64,000 nt of DNA, from the NCBI GenBank assembly GCA_028289345.1, contig JANQQL010000033.1, positions 682,001 to 746,000 of the forward strand, in the 5' to 3' direction. Below, piece by piece: positions 62,230 through 64,000 of the stretch. A program made the position numbers and the translations under genes. This stretch comes from Planctomycetota bacterium. GTDB lineage: Bacteria; Planctomycetota; B15-G4; SIAN01. The number at the start of each line of letters is the position of its first letter. Position 1 is the stretch's first letter. The notes beneath the pieces are model-generated. The model made no database searches. It was not told the DNA's origin and saw only the letters and a program-made list of their open reading frames with translations.

Positions 62230-62955
62230 TCAAGCAGGGTCTGCGGCCCCGAAGAGAAGCGCGTCCAGGCCGACCACCAAATGGTCCAGCTCCAGGACCC
62301 GGGAACAGGCCAGCAGCACGCCAGGGACGAAGGCGGCCCGTTCGTAGATTCGGTGGGTCAAGGAGAGCGTCTGTCCCGGCCCCCCGAAGCGCACTTCTTG
62401 CTCGGCGATGAGTCCCGGCAGCCGAACGCTGTGGATCGAAACTCCGTCCAGGTTCCAACCTCGGCTCGGATCCTCGGGAGTCGAGGCTCGCGGTGAGGCG
62501 CCCTTGATCCTTCGGACAGTGTCGATGGCCGTGCCGCTCGGCGCGTCTCGTTTTCCCGGGTGGTGGGACTCGATGATTTCGAAGTCGGGGAAGAACTCGC
62601 TCGCTTGCTTACTCAAGCGCTGCAGCAGGACCGCTCCCAGCGCAAAGTTCGCCGCGAGCAAACCGCCGAGCCGCTTGTCCTTGCAGCGTTTCTGAAGCGT
62701 GCGTTGCTGGGATTCCGTAATGCCACTGGTCCCGATCACGGGGTGCACCCCCGCCTCGACGGCGGCGATCGCATTGCCGAACCCCGCTTCGGGGCAGGTG
62801 AAATCGACGAGCACCTGGGACTCCGCAAGCCCTGGTGCCAGGTCGTCCCCGCGGCCACAAGTTCCGGCGACGTGAAAATCCGGGTGCTCTTCCAAGGCTC
62901 GCACGACGAAAGACCCGACGCGACCGGCAGCCCCCGCCACCAGCACGGAAATCAC
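62230..62955 (-). CDS. dapB: 4-hydroxy-tetrahydrodipicolinate reductase DapB
   Basis: A 241-residue DapB with the NAD(P) loop VAGAAGRVGSFVV, FALGAVLL, EIIESHHPGKRDAPSGTA (near 138-155, with the catalytic His and Lys) and a C-terminal domain ending in a normal length. It catalyses the reduction step of diaminopimelate/lysine synthesis. It overlaps the ddl stop by four bases. Confidence 0.94.
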   Translation of the reverse strand: MISVLVAGAAGRVGSFVVRALEEHPDFHVAGTCGRGDDLAPGLAESQVLVDFTCPEAGFGNAIAAVEAGVHPVIGTSGITESQQRTLQKRCKDKRLGGLLAANFALGAVLLQRLSKQASEFFPDFEIIESHHPGKRDAPSGTAIDTVRRIKGASPRASTPEDPSRGWNLDGVSIHSVRLPGLIAEQEVRFGGPGQTLSLTHRIYERAAFVPGVLLACSRVLELDHLVVGLDALLFGAADPA

Positions 62956-64000
62956 GAACCCGACCCCGCCCGGGTGCGAGCTCGCGGGCCGGCAAGCGGC
63001 AACGCCTCACGCACCAACCGGTCTGCAAACCCCTCCAAGGTCATCCCCGCCGCGAGCACGGCTTTCGGTGCCAGAGAGCCATCGGTCATTCCCGGCAGGG
63101 TGTTGCACTCGAGAAACACGGGAGTCTCGTCATCGATCAAGAAATCCACTCGCGCCAAACCACGACACCCGAGCAATCGATAGATCGTGCAAGCGGCCGC
63201 TTTGACGGCCTCCTGGAGTTCCGCCGGTTGCGGCGCGGGACAGATCTCCTCCGCGCCACCCGGGGTGTACTTTGCCCGGTAGTCGAACAACCCCCCTCCC
63301 GGCACTCGGATTCCGATCGGCGGCAGTGCCACGACGTCGTGATCGCCACCACCGATGACCACGCAGGTCATCTCTTCTCCGGCAAGGAACTGCTCCGCCA
63401 CGACCGCCGAACACTCCTCGACCGACAGTCCGGCTTCGACCGCGGCCTCGAACTGATCGGGTCGGTCGACCCTCGTCAATCCGACGCTCGAACCGGCATC
63501 CAAGGGCTTGACGATTCGCGGCAGGCTCAGGCAACCCAACTCTTCCAAAACGGCTTGTCGGTCCTTCTGCCAGCGAAAGCGATCGACGGTCAAGGAAGGA
63601 AGCACGCGGATTGAAACCGCTTGCACAAGCGCCTTGCTCTTCTCCTTGTCCATGGACACGGAAGAAGCACGGACACCAGATCCCACATACGGGATTCGGA
63701 GCACATCCAGCATTCCCTGGATCTTGCCGTCTTCGCCCAGCTCTCCGTGCACACAGGGAAAGACCACGTCGACCTGCTGCAGGTGCGCGAGTCCCTGGAA
63801 CACCGAACAGGGATCGCCGAAGCGCGCGTCACCGAGGTCCTTGCACGGCGTGGCGACCGACCAAGAGCCGTGACGCTCCAATCGAACGGGATGAACGCGA
63901 TACTTGCCCTTGGCCAAGCAGCGAATGACCGTCGCGGCGCTTTGCACCGAGATCTCATGTTCCGCGGAGGGCCCGCCGAACAACACCGCCACATCGATTT
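62952..64000 (-). CDS. ddl: D-alanine--D-alanine ligase Ddl, 5' end probably outside window
   Basis: At least 346 residues of an ATP-grasp ligase. Seen are VLFGGPSAEHEIS at the start, PCVHGELGEDGKIQGML near 80, YVGSGVRASSVSMDK near 102, KPLDAGSSVGLTRV near 163, YRAKY in the omega loop near 245 and ARVDFLIDDE...FLECNTLPGMT near 300. It makes D-Ala-D-Ala for peptidoglycan and overlaps dapB, fitting a cell-wall precursor operon. The first GTG in the window is at 63992 but would give an unusually short N-terminus; the frame is open to the edge, so the true start may lie beyond. Confidence 0.93.
   Translation of the reverse strand, partial: IDVAVLFGGPSAEHEISVQSAATVIRCLAKGKYRVHPVRLERHGSWSVATPCKDLGDARFGDPCSVFQGLAHLQQVDVVFPCVHGELGEDGKIQGMLDVLRIPYVGSGVRASSVSMDKEKSKALVQAVSIRVLPSLTVDRFRWQKDRQAVLEELGCLSLPRIVKPLDAGSSVGLTRVDRPDQFEAAVEAGLSVEECSAVVAEQFLAGEEMTCVVIGGGDHDVVALPPIGIRVPGGGLFDYRAKYTPGGAEEICPAPQPAELQEAVKAAACTIYRLLGCRGLARVDFLIDDETPVFLECNTLPGMTDGSLAPKAVLAAGMTLEGFADRLVREALPLAGPRARTRAGSGS

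Overview
The window is GC-rich bacterial chromosome, densely coded on both strands. Many neighbouring genes overlap by a few bases, and several starts are TTG or GTG set by a good Shine-Dalgarno site. The gene content fits a Gram-negative free-living bacterium: RseP-type protease, many lipoprotein signals, MEP-pathway Dxr, DapB and Ddl, poly(A) polymerase-like protein, MoxR/DUF58/transglutaminase set, secreted EF-hand and HEAT-repeat proteins. This is most like Planctomycetota, but that placement is inference from protein style, not from a marker gene. There is no rRNA, integrase, transposase, CRISPR array or recognisable prophage.

Layout. 1-905 (minus): the start of an MNIO (DUF692, HvfB/BufB-like) maturase preceded by a small lipoprotein-signal peptide with seven KDGC repeats, a likely peptide metallophore or metal-buffer precursor. 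1122-12190: a secreted S9 peptidase, modABC molybdate uptake coupled to a PLP decarboxylase, a secreted Xaa-Pro aminopeptidase, a dicarboxylate transporter carrying a periplasmic PDZ domain, an HhH-GPD glycosylase and a SpoU methyltransferase. 12210-22823 (mostly minus): an M1 peptidase, then (plus) a tiny membrane protein and fdhD, then the MoxR-DUF58-transglutaminase run, pcnB and a BtpA-family gene. 22924-31421: miaA, small envelope proteins, a HEAT protein, and a minus operon dxr-rseP-ubiA-like-pilin-like.

31561-41504: a plus-strand group of envelope proteins (TPR protein, a hydrolase-fold protein lacking its nucleophile, a membrane-bound spermidine-synthase-like protein) facing two tandem paralogous secreted HEAT-repeat genes. 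41900-45639: a small basic protein behind a strong promoter with operator-like repeats, inositol-phosphate synthase, and an SGNH hydrolase. 46148-47980: an unusual four-gene unit of three lipoproteins plus a 60-residue protein, in a locally gene-poor stretch beside a heptanucleotide tandem repeat. 48554-50510: an actin-like ATPase with a coiled-coil partner gene. 50690-64000: fatty-acid beta-oxidation pair, hybrid histidine kinase and a degenerate kinase-like protein, CvpA, an orphan ABC ATPase, an EF-hand protein, M20 amidohydrolase, threonine synthase, tRNA-Val and tRNA-Leu, dapB and ddl.

The best candidates for something undescribed are the KDGC-repeat/MNIO pair, the actin-like/coiled-coil pair, and the lipoprotein quartet. 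A recurrent theme is envelope proteins that keep an enzyme fold but lack a key residue: a thioredoxin-like protein without CxxC, an esterase fold without its serine, a transglutaminase with Tyr for His, and a kinase-like protein without a clear ATP-binding motif.
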